Shown: positions 10,165 to 21,934, counted from the first letter of the stretch. The stretch: DNA of 64,000 nucleotides from Deinococcus aerius (GCF_002897375.1 NZ_BFAG01000002.1:184501-248500); one strand, 5' to 3'. Numbers and translations are program-made. Notes: generated by a model from the sequence alone, not told the origin.

Positions 10165-11633
10165 TGCAGCGGGTTTCGTTCCGTGGCACTTTTCTCCTGC
10201 TGGCGTTCCTCGCCGGGGTGGGGCTCTCGTTTACCTTCCCGCCCTCGCCGCTGGGCTGGCTCGCGCCGTTGCCCCTGGCCTGGCTCTTCCGGGCCGTGGC
10301 GCGGCACCCGCCAGGCCGGGCCTTTCGCCTGACCTTCGCCTTTGCCACGGGCATTTTCGGGGCGCTGCTGCTGTGGCTGCCCGGCAGCCTGTCGCCCCTC
10401 TTCGGGCCCGGGGTGGCGGCGCTGTACCCGGTCCTGGTGGGGGGGCTGGCCCTGATGTGGGCCGGGACGGCGGCCCTCACCCGCCGGTTGATGGGCCGGG
10501 CCACGCTCTGGGCCCTGCCCTTCGCCTGGGTGCTGCTGGACAGCGCGCGTGGCCTGGGGCCGTTCGGGTTCACCTGGGGCAGCCTGGGGTACGCGTTCGC
10601 GTCCACCCCGCTCGTGCAGCTCGCGGACCTGGGCGGCGTCTCGCTGGTGGGACTGCTCGTCGCGCTCGCGGCGGCGGCCCTGGCCGACCGGCGCCCGCGG
10701 GTCCTGCTGGGCGCGGCGGCGCTGCTGTCGCTGGGCACCCTGTACGGCCTCACCCGGCCGCCGGACCCGCCCGCCACGGAGCGGGCCCTCCTGGTGCAGG
10801 GCAACGTCGATCCGCGGGCCAAGGCCCAGGGACGCACGGCGGATGAACTGGGACGCTACCTGACGCTGACCCGGGCGGGCCTGGCCGCCGGCCCGGCCCT
10901 GGTGGTGTGGCCCGAGACGGCCGCCCCGGCCGCGCCCACCTCACCGGCGGTGGATCGCGCGCTGACGGCGCTGAGGGTGCCACTGCTGCTGGGTGCCCCG
11001 ACCGAGGAGGGCGGGTACCGCAACAGCGTGTACGCCTTCGCGGGCGGGCAGGTTCGGGGGCGGCAGGACAAGGTGCGGCTGGTGCCGTTCGGGGAGTACT
11101 TCCCGGCCCGCGAGCGGCTGGACGGGGCCTACCAGGCTGTGTTCCGCACGCTGGGGCTGCCCGCCCTCACGGGGGCCGTGCCCGGCCGCACCCTGGCGCC
11201 GCTGCCGGTGGGCAGTGTGCGGGCGGGTGCGCTGATCTGCTACGAGTCGACCTTCCCGGCCCTCGCGCGTGCCCAGGTGCGGCGGGGCGCGCGGGTCCTG
11301 GCGGTGGTGTCGAACGACGCCTGGTTCGGGCCGTCGGTGGGGGCCGAGCAGCACTTCCAGATGGGGCGGGTGCGGGCCATCGAGACCCGGCGCTGGCTGC
11401 TGCGGGCGGGCAACGACGGGGTGACGGCGGCCATCGCGCCCTCGGGGCGGGTCACGGCCCGGCTGCCGCGGCGGGTCGCGGGGGCGCTGCCGGTCTTCTT
11501 CGCGCAGACCACCACGGTCACCCCGTACGTCCGGTGGGGGGAGTGGGTCACGGCGCTGAGCGTGCTGGCGCTGCTGGGGTTGGGGCTGGGTCCGCGCGGA
11601 TGGGTTCGCCCCGGAACAGGGCCAGCCTCGTGA
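10164..11633 (+). CDS. lnt: apolipoprotein N-acyltransferase
   Basis: A 489-residue inner-membrane enzyme that adds the third acyl chain to lipoproteins. About six N-terminal helices are followed by a nitrilase-type domain with the catalytic triad Glu (VVWPETAAPA), Lys (RQDKVRLVPFGEYFP) and Cys (GALICYESTFP). A final hydrophobic helix precedes the C-terminus. Its ATG overlaps the CDF stop by one base. Having lspA and lnt in one metal cluster, with a lipoprotein gene between them, is unusual. It may be a second copy beside a chromosomal lnt. Confidence 0.92.
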   Translation: MQRVSFRGTFLLLAFLAGVGLSFTFPPSPLGWLAPLPLAWLFRAVARHPPGRAFRLTFAFATGIFGALLLWLPGSLSPLFGPGVAALYPVLVGGLALMWAGTAALTRRLMGRATLWALPFAWVLLDSARGLGPFGFTWGSLGYAFASTPLVQLADLGGVSLVGLLVALAAAALADRRPRVLLGAAALLSLGTLYGLTRPPDPPATERALLVQGNVDPRAKAQGRTADELGRYLTLTRAGLAAGPALVVWPETAAPAAPTSPAVDRALTALRVPLLLGAPTEEGGYRNSVYAFAGGQVRGRQDKVRLVPFGEYFPARERLDGAYQAVFRTLGLPALTGAVPGRTLAPLPVGSVRAGALICYESTFPALARAQVRRGARVLAVVSNDAWFGPSVGAEQHFQMGRVRAIETRRWLLRAGNDGVTAAIAPSGRVTARLPRRVAGALPVFFAQTTTVTPYVRWGEWVTALSVLALLGLGLGPRGWVRPGTGPAS

Positions 11634-11709
11634 GGGTTGAGGTCAGGGTCCGCCCCTCCCCGTTGAACCCTGCGAGCCCACCCGGCGTACCTCAAAGGAG
11701 GCCCCCTGC

Positions 11710-11898
11710 ATGAACGACCAGCAGAAAGACCAGCACGAAGCGCCAGCGCGGGCCGGGGGCCACGCGCCCCAGCCGGAACGGCGGGACCTTCAGCCGCCGG
11801 AGGACGCCGCCGCCCCCGAGGTTCCGCCGCCACCCGCCCTCAAGCACCGCGTCCTCCAACGCGCGCGGCGTCTGCCGCAGCGGTCGTCCGAACCCTGA
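11710..11898 (+). CDS. short Pro/Gln-rich hypothetical protein
   Basis: A 62-residue charged, low-complexity product with no hydrophobic segment. The gene is supported by a strong ribosome binding site (AAAGGAGG) 8 bases before the ATG and by high third-position GC. The C-terminus is basic (LKHRVLQRARRLPQRS). No family is recognised. Confidence 0.5.
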   Translation: MNDQQKDQHEAPARAGGHAPQPERRDLQPPEDAAAPEVPPPPALKHRVLQRARRLPQRSSEP

Positions 11899-12537
11899 GG
11901 GAAGGAGGCGGCAGGTGGGCGGGCGTCCAGTGCGGGCGTGGCCATGGGACGGGAAGCAGCGTTGTCGGACGGGCCGAGACGCACGGCTGGGGACGGGTGT
12001 GGCCGGGGCCTTCGACCCGCAGCGCGTTCAGCCTGCCCGGAGTGGGCGACACGCTGATCAATCCGACGGTGGGTGGGACGCTCCGGGTCGAGGGTGGGCG
12101 TCTGGCCGGTGACCAGAGCGGTGGCCCCAGACGTTGAGGGGCAGCCTCTCCCCTCGTTCGGTCCGCTCGACCGGGATGACGTGGGGAACGGGCCCTCGAC
12201 TTGTCCGGCTCTTGCGACGGGCCGTGGCGTCGTGGGACGACCCACGGACCAGGCAGGCTCTCCTCATCCGGGTCATGAACCGCCTGCGGACCTTCACCGT
12301 GAAGCCCCCTTCGTGGGCCGGGGCAGCGACGGGGTCCTGGTGCTTGATGATGCGGCCGACCGGTGCCCTTGCCTCTCGCGCGGTCATGAGAGGCTGGCGG
12401 TACAGGTCCCGTCGCCGGGCCACGGAGGACCCTTAGCGCGGGGTCGTTCCCACCTGAGCTTCTCCCCCACAGTGTCCCTCGGCACGGAGCCGTCCAGAAG
12501 AGTCGGCTCGACAACCACGTCCCTTTCAACCTGCTGG
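11899..12537. other. 640-base stretch without an assignable gene
   Basis: Open frames cross this region on both strands but none has motifs, a convincing start or consistent codon bias. A short plus-strand run around 12000-12120 translates to a sensible-looking beta-type segment (LPGVGDTLINPTVGGTLRV) and could be a gene relic. I see no terminal inverted repeats or transposase motifs. Confidence 0.4.
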
Positions 12538-12540
12538 TAT

Positions 12541-12563
12541 ATATGAACAAACATTCATATAAT
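12541..12563 (+). promoter_or_regulatory. operator (site C) with consensus -10 TATAAT
   Basis: ATATGAACAAACATTCATAT (12541-12560) is the best palindrome of the set, with 7-base arms around the TGAA-N6-TTCA core at 12544-12557. The -10 TATAAT (12558-12563) begins directly on the end of the core. The first ATG (12570) is 6 nt beyond it, so the message should be leaderless. This is the clearest operator/promoter pair in the window. Confidence 0.8.
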
Positions 12564-12569
12564 AGGGCC

Positions 12570-12686
12570 ATGCTTCACGGGCAACTTTTCGGCCGAGGAG
12601 GGAGGACGCAGGTGGGGGCAGGTGGACTCAGGCACGGCTGTTCCCAATTCCTCCTCTGCGAGCGGGCGTGGGAGGAACCAGCATGA
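12570..12686 (+). CDS. 38-residue leader peptide ORF
   Basis: The ATG sits at the predicted leaderless transcription start below site C. The frame of 38 codons ends in a TGA that overlaps the ATG of the glutaredoxin gene (ATGA), the usual sign of translational coupling. The peptide is Gly/Arg-rich at the start and has His3, His22, Cys24 and Cys30. It resembles no known protein. It may be a true small protein or only a device that feeds ribosomes to the next gene, with metal or Cys availability as possible inputs. Confidence 0.5.
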   Translation: MLHGQLFGRGGRTQVGAGGLRHGCSQFLLCERAWEEPA

Positions 12687-12937
12687 CCACGGTCACCGTG
12701 TACACGGCGGGCGCCTGTGCGACCAGCCGGGCCGTAGGGGCCTTCCTGACCCGCCACGCCATTCCCTTCACGGAACAGAACATCGACCACGACGCGCAGG
12801 CGCGCGCGGAGCTGCTGGCGCGCGCCGACGTCTCCGCGCTGCCCGTCACCCAGGTCGGCGACCAGATCTTTTCCGGCACCTTCCGGGACCAGCGCGAGGG
12901 CATCGCCCGCGCCCTCAGGCTGACGGGGGGACGGTGA
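12683..12937 (+). CDS. glutaredoxin-like protein with CxxS active site
   Basis: An 84-residue glutaredoxin fold, paralogous to the one at 3598. The active site reads GACATSRAV, so the resolving Cys is replaced by Ser as in monothiol glutaredoxins. The cis-Pro loop ALPVTQVG is kept. The ribosome binding site GGAGGAA lies 5 bases upstream and the start overlaps the leader ORF. Under site C it should be metal-induced. Roles could be deglutathionylation-like (or bacillithiol) chemistry or metal/Fe-S carriage. Confidence 0.8.
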   Translation: MTTVTVYTAGACATSRAVGAFLTRHAIPFTEQNIDHDAQARAELLARADVSALPVTQVGDQIFSGTFRDQREGIARALRLTGGR

Positions 12938-13180
12938 ACGCCGGGGCCAGGGCGACCTCGCCGCAGCGGCCCATGCCGCGAGGCCGCCCATCCCAGCGGC
13001 GGCTTCCGCCCACCCATCCGCGGGTCAGCCGAGCAGAACGGATCGGCCCCACCACCCACCGTCGCCCACAGTGCTGAGCCAGCTCCGGCCCCTCACCGCC
13101 GTCAGGCCGCTCACGACCTGGGGACGCGGTGAGGGGGTGGCGCGCCGCTCGGCCCACGCCCAGTGTGGGGGAGCCTGCGG

Positions 13181-13459
13181 GTGAAGGGAAGCGACCGGCA
13201 CCGGCGGGCCGAGCGGCTGTGCCTCGCGCTCAGCCTGTCCAACCTGGCGGTCGGCGCGGTCCTGGCCTCGGGGGGCCACCTTGGGATCGGTGCGATCTTC
13301 TACGTGCTCGGCACGGTGTTGCTCGCGGGGCGGCTGTCCGGCTGGCCCACACCTTCCAACGACGGGTTCCTGGGGCTGATGATCCTCACCCTGCTGCTCA
13401 ACGCCCTGATGCTGGGGCAGGGGCTCCAGTGGCTGCTCGCCGGGGGCGCTGGGCCGTGA
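13181..13459 (+). CDS. small membrane protein of unknown function
   Basis: A 92-residue product with three hydrophobic segments (about residues 12-30, 35-50 and 60-82) and a basic N-terminus. I chose the GTG at 13181 because GGGGGAG lies 7 bases upstream; an in-frame GTG at 13163 would add 6 residues. No family is recognised. It lies alone between the glutaredoxin and the penicillin-binding protein. Confidence 0.55.
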   Translation: MKGSDRHRRAERLCLALSLSNLAVGAVLASGGHLGIGAIFYVLGTVLLAGRLSGWPTPSNDGFLGLMILTLLLNALMLGQGLQWLLAGGAGP

Positions 13460-13813
13460 CCCGGGGTGAAGAGCTTCGCCTGTTCCATCCGCATGATCAC
13501 AGGCCTGCTGAACTGACGCTTCACCCGAATTGGGCAGCCCGCCCTCCGGTCCAACCCGACCGGCCGCCGCTCCCGGGGGTGCGTGTCCTGTCATCCTTGG
13601 CTCACCGGCCCCCTTCCGCTTGGGAGTGCGCCCCCACGCGGCGTCCCGGCCGCCCCCGCCGGTTCGGCAACCTGGCCACGACACGGCCCGAGACCCGCCT
13701 TCCCCCCAACTTCGCCGTGCGGCCCATCCCATGTGGACGGTCCGCCTTCCCTCGCCGGTCCCGGCGAACCGCGTTGTCCTTCCTCGCCCAGGCCCTCCTG
13801 AGAAAGACCTTCC
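13460..13813. other. intergenic, no convincing gene
   Basis: About 350 bases with only Pro/Arg-rich frames typical of non-coding GC-rich DNA. No promoter-like hexamer pair or hairpin stands out. Confidence 0.5.
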
Positions 13814-15154
13814 ATGTCCCCTTACCCAACTCGTGCTGGCTCCCACCGCCTTGGTCGCCGTGCTGGCGTCCTCGCCGCCCTGTGTCTGCTCGCCTTCGCC
13901 GTGTTGGCGGTGGCCTTCGCCCGCATCACGGTCCCCGCTGGCCCCCCGCCCCTCCCGTCCACCCGGCCCACCCGCGGGGAACTGCGCAGCGCCGACGGGC
14001 GGGTCCTGGCGCACGGCGCCCTGGACGCCCGGCGTTACCCCCTGGGTCCCCTGGCCGCGCCGGTCATCGGTTTTGTGGGGGCCTCGGCCGGGCTGGAGGG
14101 CACGGAGCGGGCGATGAACGGGCGCTTGCAGCGCGGTGAGGCGCTGACCCTCACCCTGGACACCCGCGTGCAGGCCGCCGTTGAAGCCGTCCTGAGCGAG
14201 GCCCTGAGGCGCACCGACGCCCAGTTCGCGTCGGCCGCCGTCATGGACACCCGGACGGGCGAGTTGCGTGCCCTGGCGTCGGTGCCGGGCTTCGACCCGG
14301 GCGCCTGGACGCAGGTCCCGGCTGACCGTTGGCGCAACCGGGCGGCGCTGGACGAGTACGAGCCGGGCAGTGTGGTTAAGGCGCTCACGGTGGCGGCTCT
14401 GCTCGACGAGGACCGGACCACACCTGATCAGACGTACGACACCCCGATGTGGCGCCGCCTCGCCGGGGCCACCATCAACGACCTCGTTCCGCATCCTGCC
14501 CGGCTCACAACGCGGCAAATCCTGCGCTACTCCAGCAACGTCGGCATGACCCGGCTCGTGGAGGGCGTGCCCCCGGAGTTGCTGTACCGCTACTTCACCG
14601 CGTACGGCTTCGGGCAGCCGGTCCGGCTGGGCCTGCCCGCCGGGGACGGCCTCCTGCGGGACCCGGACGCCTGGAGCGCCCTGTCACAGGCCACCCTGTC
14701 CTTCGGGCAGGGACTGACCGCCACCACCCTGCAACTCGTCGCGGCCTTCAACGTGCTGGCCAACGACGGGCGGTACGTTCCCCCGCGCCTCTTCCCCGGC
14801 GACGTGGCCGGGGCGAGGCAGGTGCTGCGCCGGGAGACGGCGGCCCGCATGCGCGAGGTGCTGCGTGGGGTGATCGACGACGGCATCCGGGGAAAGGCCG
14901 AGTTGCCCGGGTACCACGTGGGCGGGAAGACCGGCACCGCGCAGGTGGCGGTGGACGGCCGCTACAGCGGGGAGGTGTTTTCCAGCACCTTCGCGGGCTT
15001 CCTCCCCGCGGCGCAACCGCGCTTCACGGTGGCGGTGATGGTGCGCGGGGCCAAACGCGAGTACCAGGGATCGCAACTCGCCGCCCCCATCTTCCGGGAC
15101 ATCAGCTCCGCCCTGCTGTCCCTGTACGCGTACACGCCGGACGAGCAGCGTTAG
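13814..15154 (+). CDS. FtsI/PBP2-like peptidoglycan transpeptidase
   Basis: A 446-residue class B penicillin-binding protein that would cross-link peptidoglycan. An N-terminal anchor (about 17-38) precedes a short dimerisation segment. The transpeptidase domain has all three motifs: SxxK in EPGSVVKALT, SxN in RYSSNVGM and KTG in HVGGKTGTAQ. It is shorter than typical FtsI (550-600 residues) because the N-terminal pedestal is reduced, which may mark a specialised or sporulation/SpoVD-like form. No division genes are nearby, so a plasmid-borne accessory copy is possible. Confidence 0.88.
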   Translation: MSPYPTRAGSHRLGRRAGVLAALCLLAFAVLAVAFARITVPAGPPPLPSTRPTRGELRSADGRVLAHGALDARRYPLGPLAAPVIGFVGASAGLEGTERAMNGRLQRGEALTLTLDTRVQAAVEAVLSEALRRTDAQFASAAVMDTRTGELRALASVPGFDPGAWTQVPADRWRNRAALDEYEPGSVVKALTVAALLDEDRTTPDQTYDTPMWRRLAGATINDLVPHPARLTTRQILRYSSNVGMTRLVEGVPPELLYRYFTAYGFGQPVRLGLPAGDGLLRDPDAWSALSQATLSFGQGLTATTLQLVAAFNVLANDGRYVPPRLFPGDVAGARQVLRRETAARMREVLRGVIDDGIRGKAELPGYHVGGKTGTAQVAVDGRYSGEVFSSTFAGFLPAAQPRFTVAVMVRGAKREYQGSQLAAPIFRDISSALLSLYAYTPDEQR

Positions 15155-15166
15155 CCGACGGGGGCA

Positions 15167-16225
15167 TTACTCGCCTTCCTTCTGCCACCGCTCCAGCACG
15201 TCGAGGAGGGCGTTCAGCTCTTCGGGCTTCAGGTTTGGGGAGGCGGGCATGGCGCCCTTGCCGTTCACGATCACGTTTTCGAGGGCCTCCCGCGACAGGG
15301 TGGCGACCCGCAGGTTCGGGCCGAGGCCCCCGCCCCCGTTCGGGCCGTGGCAACTCGCGCAGTTGGCAGCGTACACGCGCAGGCCTGGGTCGCTCTCGTT
15401 CTGCCTCGCGTGCAGGGAGGTGATCAGGTCGTCGGCGTCGCGTCCCTTGGGGTCGAGGGTCCGGTAGCGTTCGAGCGCCGTCAGCGCGTCCGCGTCCTGC
15501 CCGAAGCGGGCGAGCGCGAAGCCCAGCAGGAGCTGCGATTCCGGCTCCTTCGGCGCGAGCTGCGCCGCGGTGCGGATCAACAGGAAGGCCTGCCGCGCGT
15601 CCTCGGGTGTGGGCTGTGCGCCGGTCTGCCCCGTCTGCTCGCCTCGCGTCAGGAGCAGGATGCCCAGCCGCCGCAGTGCCTCGGGCTGCCGGGGGTCGAG
15701 CTTCAGGGCGTTCCCGTACGCGGTCACCGCCTGCGCGTACCGGGCGGAGTCGAAAGCGGCCCGGCCCCAGGCGAGGTACGCGGCTCCCTCCCCGGTCGTC
15801 TCGGCCTTCCTGCGCAGGCCCGGCAGCGCGAGCACGTCCCGCACGTCCTGCACCTCATCCGCCCCGAGAGAGGCGAGCTGCCAGCGTGGCACGAAGGTCA
15901 CCGCCCCGGCGACGGTGACGAGCGCAGCCACCGCGAGCCCCGCCAGCGCAGCGGCGCGCGTCCGCCTCCCACGTTCCCGGGGAGGAGGAGCGGCTGGCAG
16001 GGCGTCGAGGGCCCGCAGGATGAGTGCCGCGCGGCGTTCGAGGTCGGGGCGGCGCGACTCGTCGGTCAAATGAGACAATTCCGCGTACAGGCGGTCACGC
16101 TCGGCGGTGAGCCGGTGGCGCTCGGGAGCGTCGGGATCAGTGGGCATGCCACCTCTCAGCGGTTGCAAGACCAGCCATAGCGCGGCCAGGAGGACGAGGG
16201 CAAAGAGGGTCAGGCCCAGGATCAC
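15167..16225 (-). CDS. CcmI-like TPR protein fused to a monohaem cytochrome c
   Basis: A 352-residue protein at the 3' end of the ccm operon. The N-terminus resembles CcmI/CycH: a first helix (2-22), a charged coiled stretch and a second helix (about 90-112). TPR-type helices follow (about 140-265). The last about 80 residues form a small class I cytochrome c, with haem motif CASCH and axial Met in [11 protein letters not shown]. CcmI binds apocytochromes for haem ligation, so a fused mature haem domain is unusual. It could be a built-in substrate or an electron carrier for the ligase. The start overlaps ccmH by 4 bases. Confidence 0.85.
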   Translation of the reverse strand: MILGLTLFALVLLAALWLVLQPLRGGMPTDPDAPERHRLTAERDRLYAELSHLTDESRRPDLERRAALILRALDALPAAPPPRERGRRTRAAALAGLAVAALVTVAGAVTFVPRWQLASLGADEVQDVRDVLALPGLRRKAETTGEGAAYLAWGRAAFDSARYAQAVTAYGNALKLDPRQPEALRRLGILLLTRGEQTGQTGAQPTPEDARQAFLLIRTAAQLAPKEPESQLLLGFALARFGQDADALTALERYRTLDPKGRDADDLITSLHARQNESDPGLRVYAANCASCHGPNGGGGLGPNLRVATLSREALENVIVNGKGAMPASPNLKPEELNALLDVLERWQKEGE

Positions 16226-16703
16226 GCCTGCCCCCCCGCCCGGTCATCCCCCCGGGTCTCACGCCGCACCTGGGCGAGGAAGGGGTCGAAGGGCGCCTCG
16301 GTCCCCGCCTCCGGGATGGACGGAGCCGCGACGTTCCGTTTGCGCAACACGCCCCACAGCACCGCGCCCCCCGCCACCAACGCCGCCAGCGGGGCGCCCC
16401 ACAGCAGCAGGTTGCTCCCCTCCTTGGGCGGGTCGAGCAGCACGAAGTTCCCGTACCGCGCGGCGAAGTAGGCATAGATGTCCCGGTCGCTGCGCCCCGC
16501 CACCACCTGCTCGCGCACGTCCCGCAGCATCTCCCGGCTGAGGTCGTTCGTGCTCTCCGTGATGGGCAGGCCCGTGCAGATCGGGCAGCGCAGGTTGGTT
16601 CCCAGCCGCTCCGCCCGCGCCTCCTGGTCGGGCGTCAGGGCGAGCGACACGGACAGCAGCAAGCCCAGGACGAGGGCCAGGAGTCCCCACACCCCTGGCC
16701 GCC

Positions 16704-16707
<4 letters not shown>
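16222..16707 (-). CDS. ccmH: cytochrome c maturation protein CcmH
   Basis: A 161-residue membrane thiol oxidoreductase. A signal/anchor is followed by the family motif [15 protein letters not shown] with the redox CxxC, the helical segment [12 protein letters not shown], and [18 protein letters not shown] second transmembrane helix lies near 100-122. It reduces the apocytochrome CxxCH thiols together with CcmG. It overlaps both neighbours by 4 bases. Confidence 0.93.
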
Positions 16708-17282
<575 letters not shown>

Positions 17283-17311
17283 ACATCCTCTCTCTTCTTC
17301 AGGGGCAAGGG

Positions 17312-19309
<1,998 letters not shown>

Positions 19310-19316
19310 CCGCCCC

Positions 19317-19778
19317 TCATTGCTGGCTCTGGTTTTCCTGAAGGAGCTTCTTGAGTTCGGCCTGCGTCTGCGGCACGTGGTACTCCTCGGAGTGCTTCAC
19401 CACGAGGTCGGTGGCGTGGAAGGTGTTGCCCTGGAACGTCCCGCGCACGACCACGCCCTGGTTCTCCTTGAACAGGTCGCTGACCGCGCCGCGGTACTGC
19501 ACCGGGAAGGTGGCGCCGCCGTCCGTCACGTTGAACTTGAGGTCGAGGGTCTGCGGGTTGTACTGCACGGCCTTCACCAGCCCGCCGATGCGCAGGGGGC
19601 GGCCCTCGAACTGGGCGCGCTGCTGTTCGTACTCCGTCGGTGTGACGAAGTACTCCAGGCTCTTGCCCAGGTTCCCGAAGGCGATAAAGGCCGTCAGGCC
19701 CACGAGCGCGAGCACGCCCAGCATGGTCGGCCAGGGGCTGCGCCGACGCCGCCTCGCGCGGGGCAGGGGAGTCGTCAT
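19317..19778 (-). CDS. ccmE: haem chaperone CcmE
   Basis: A 153-residue anchored OB-fold protein. A basic N-terminus and one helix (about 14-33) precede the domain, and the haem-binding region reads [11 protein letters not shown] with the covalent His and following Tyr of HxxxY. The start at 19778 has GGAGGAGG upstream and overlaps the ccmD stop; an in-frame upstream ATG at 19817 lies inside ccmD and is rejected. Confidence 0.93.
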   Translation of the reverse strand: MTTPLPRARRRRRSPWPTMLGVLALVGLTAFIAFGNLGKSLEYFVTPTEYEQQRAQFEGRPLRIGGLVKAVQYNPQTLDLKFNVTDGGATFPVQYRGAVSDLFKENQGVVVRGTFQGNTFHATDLVVKHSEEYHVPQTQAELKKLLQENQSQQ

Positions 19779-19894
19779 CGGCGCTCCTCCTCCCGCAGGG
19801 CCCGCAGCCGCAGCCACATCCAGGCGAGGTACGCCCCCAGCAGCACCAGGGGCACCACGTACACCACGATCACGTACCAGGCGTACTTATCCAT
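19775..19894 (-). CDS. ccmD: haem exporter accessory protein CcmD
   Basis: A 39-residue single-helix protein beginning MDKYAWYVIVVYVVPLVLLG and ending in Arg/Glu residues. Size, the N-terminal Tyr/Trp and the position directly before ccmE are typical of CcmD, which helps release holo-CcmE from CcmABC. ccmA, ccmB and ccmC are not in the window, so they must lie elsewhere if the pathway works. Confidence 0.85.
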   Translation of the reverse strand: MDKYAWYVIVVYVVPLVLLGAYLAWMWLRLRALREEERR

Positions 19895-20001
19895 GGCTGG
19901 CCTCTTCCACGACCTCGCTTAATCCTGAAGCCCACCCTGCTCCTGCATAAACGTCTCGCGGCAGAAAAACAGACGCTCGCGTCAATCAGCCCTCCCGTGT
20001 G

Positions 20002-20035
20002 ACCATACGTATGAGCACTTGTTCATGCGTACAGT
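20002..20035. promoter_or_regulatory. shared operator (site D) with divergent -10 boxes
   Basis: TGAGCACTTGTTCA (20012-20025) reads TGAA-N6-CTCA on the minus strand. On the plus strand TACAGT (20030-20035) lies 4 nt after the core. On the minus strand TATGGT (20007-20002) also lies 4 nt after it. One repressor dimer here could silence both the ccm operon (leader about 100 nt) and the PLD gene. This would put cytochrome c maturation under metal control. Confidence 0.65.
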
Positions 20036-20139
20036 GTATGGGAAACTGAGGCTGGGTTCAGGGGCACCCGTCCCACCCTTGCTCACCCCCAATCCTGCCT
20101 GACCAGACGAGGCCCCTGTGCTGCCATGGAAGAAGCCCC

Positions 20140-21825
20140 ATGCGGCGATCGGGCGGCCGCGAGGAGTTTTCACGCTTGAATCCCGGTTCCGTGCATCCGT
20201 TGCAGTCGAGTTCGCCTCAGAAGGCGTGTCCTGTTCCCCTCACCCGCTCCGTCGCCTGGGGACTGGCCTGGCTGGTGCTATTGCTGGTTCCTGACGCCCG
20301 GCCCGGGGGGTGGGGGCTGGCCTTGGCGGCCGGGTTCGAGGTGGCCGGACCGCTTCCCGCGCCCGACACCGCTGCCCTCGACGGTCTGGGCCTGAACACC
20401 TGTCCGGTCCCTCAAGCGCCGCTCGACCGCCTGCTGTTCGAACGGACACGGGGACAGGGCGCGGCGCTGAGCTGCGGGAACCAGGTAGAAGGGCTGTTGC
20501 ACTTTCCGAACGCGGACCCCGCCTACAGCGCCCAGCCGCGCCGCCCTGGGGGGGCCTTCGACCTGTTGGTGGACCAACTGCGCCGGACGCGACGGGAGCT
20601 GCTCATCGCCAACATGATCTGGGACGACGGTCCGGATGCCCCGGGGGCGCGGGTTGCCCAGGCCATCGCCGCCCTGCGGCGGGACGTGGCCGCGTTCCCC
20701 GACCGCTACCCGGACGGCGTGACCGTGCGCGTCATGCTCGGCCACTCCATCCGGCTGGGTGACCTCGACCCAGCAGCCAACGCCTACAACGCCGCCCGGC
20801 ACCTGCTGGACGCGGGCGTCCCGCTGACCCGTGACCCCGTGCCCGGCTGGCGCCTGGAGATCGCCGACTACGCCTACGCCCTGCCCCACAACCACATGAA
20901 GCTCGTCGTGCAGGACGGCGAGCGGATGCTGGCTGGCGGGTACAACGTCAGCTTCTTCCACGAGCCGCAGACGGCACCAAGCGGGCGCGGTCTCGATCTG
21001 ACGGACCTTGCCTTGTGGGTGCGCGGCCCGGTTGCCCGGAACGCGCTGGCGGCCTTCCGCGACGGGTGGACCCTGAGCCAGCGGCTCACGTGCCGAACCC
21101 CCCCGTTGCCAGCCACGCTGCGGCGCGAGTGTGCCTTTGAGGTTCGGGCACCACTGCTGCCGTTGGGCTGGGCGGCCCCTGCCCCCGCCGCCGGAACCGC
21201 CCGGGTGTATCCCCTTTACCGCCGCCGCGGCTACCAGAATGCCGACGACACGGTGAGTGCCCTCTTCGCGGCGGCGGGCACGAGCATCGACGTGATGCAG
21301 TCCCAGGTGAGCGGCACCCTGGGCTGCGTGGGGAAGCTGTCCGAACCGGGCGGCTGCGACCCCGCCTTTCAACTGCCCGTATGGCGCGCCGCTGTCCGCG
21401 CGATCCGCGAGCGGGGCGTCACGCTGCGGCTGCTGCTGGACTACGATCCGCTGCTCCAGGCGGAGACGCTGGCCCTGCTGCGCGGCCTCCAGGCCGAGCT
21501 GGCGCCGCTGGGGCTGCAAGGGCGCGTGCAAGCCCGTTGGTACGGCACGTCAGGTGGGCTGCACACCAAGGCTGCCCTGATTGACAACCAGATGCTCACC
21601 GTCGGGAGCCAGAACCTGCACTATTCCTCCTTCGGGCCGCTCGGCCTGGGCGAGTACACGCTTGCCACGAGCGACGCCGGGGCCATCGACGAGTACCGGC
21701 GCATGTTCGCCTTCGAGTGGGCCCGCGCCCGGACAATTCAGGCGCCCTGGTGGCTGCCCGCCGACTTCCGTCCTTCCCCTTCCCGCCCTGAACCGGAACC
21801 GGGTGACCGCCCGGGAGGGGAATAG
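20140..21825 (+). CDS. secreted phospholipase D-superfamily protein
   Basis: A 561-residue protein with two PLD half-domains. An N-terminal hydrophobic signal (about residues 35-65, depending on start) precedes the enzyme. The first HKD-type motif is HNHMKLVVQDGERMLAGGYN and the second is HTKAALIDNQMLTVGSQN, both with His and Lys. Four or more Cys suggest an extracytoplasmic location. Substrate may be a phospholipid, nucleic acid or other phosphodiester. The ATG at 20140 has GGAAGAAG nearby, but GTG codons downstream are possible starts. It is one of three PLD copies in the window (with 36641 and a relic at 21935) and lies under site D. Confidence 0.8.
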   Translation: MRRSGGREEFSRLNPGSVHPLQSSSPQKACPVPLTRSVAWGLAWLVLLLVPDARPGGWGLALAAGFEVAGPLPAPDTAALDGLGLNTCPVPQAPLDRLLFERTRGQGAALSCGNQVEGLLHFPNADPAYSAQPRRPGGAFDLLVDQLRRTRRELLIANMIWDDGPDAPGARVAQAIAALRRDVAAFPDRYPDGVTVRVMLGHSIRLGDLDPAANAYNAARHLLDAGVPLTRDPVPGWRLEIADYAYALPHNHMKLVVQDGERMLAGGYNVSFFHEPQTAPSGRGLDLTDLALWVRGPVARNALAAFRDGWTLSQRLTCRTPPLPATLRRECAFEVRAPLLPLGWAAPAPAAGTARVYPLYRRRGYQNADDTVSALFAAAGTSIDVMQSQVSGTLGCVGKLSEPGGCDPAFQLPVWRAAVRAIRERGVTLRLLLDYDPLLQAETLALLRGLQAELAPLGLQGRVQARWYGTSGGLHTKAALIDNQMLTVGSQNLHYSSFGPLGLGEYTLATSDAGAIDEYRRMFAFEWARARTIQAPWWLPADFRPSPSRPEPEPGDRPGGE

Positions 21826-21934
21826 ATGCCCTGGAGGACGACCCTGCGGCGGGAAGCCGATGTCCTGACGCTCGCCGGACTCGGGCCGTGCAGAGGGGCT
21901 GGGACGGCCGGGACGCCTCCCTCGCCGCTGGGCC

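Noticed and set aside
11899..12537. Possible mobile element between the lnt cluster and glutaredoxin operon
   Set aside because: No inverted repeats, target duplications or transposase motifs could be found in either strand.
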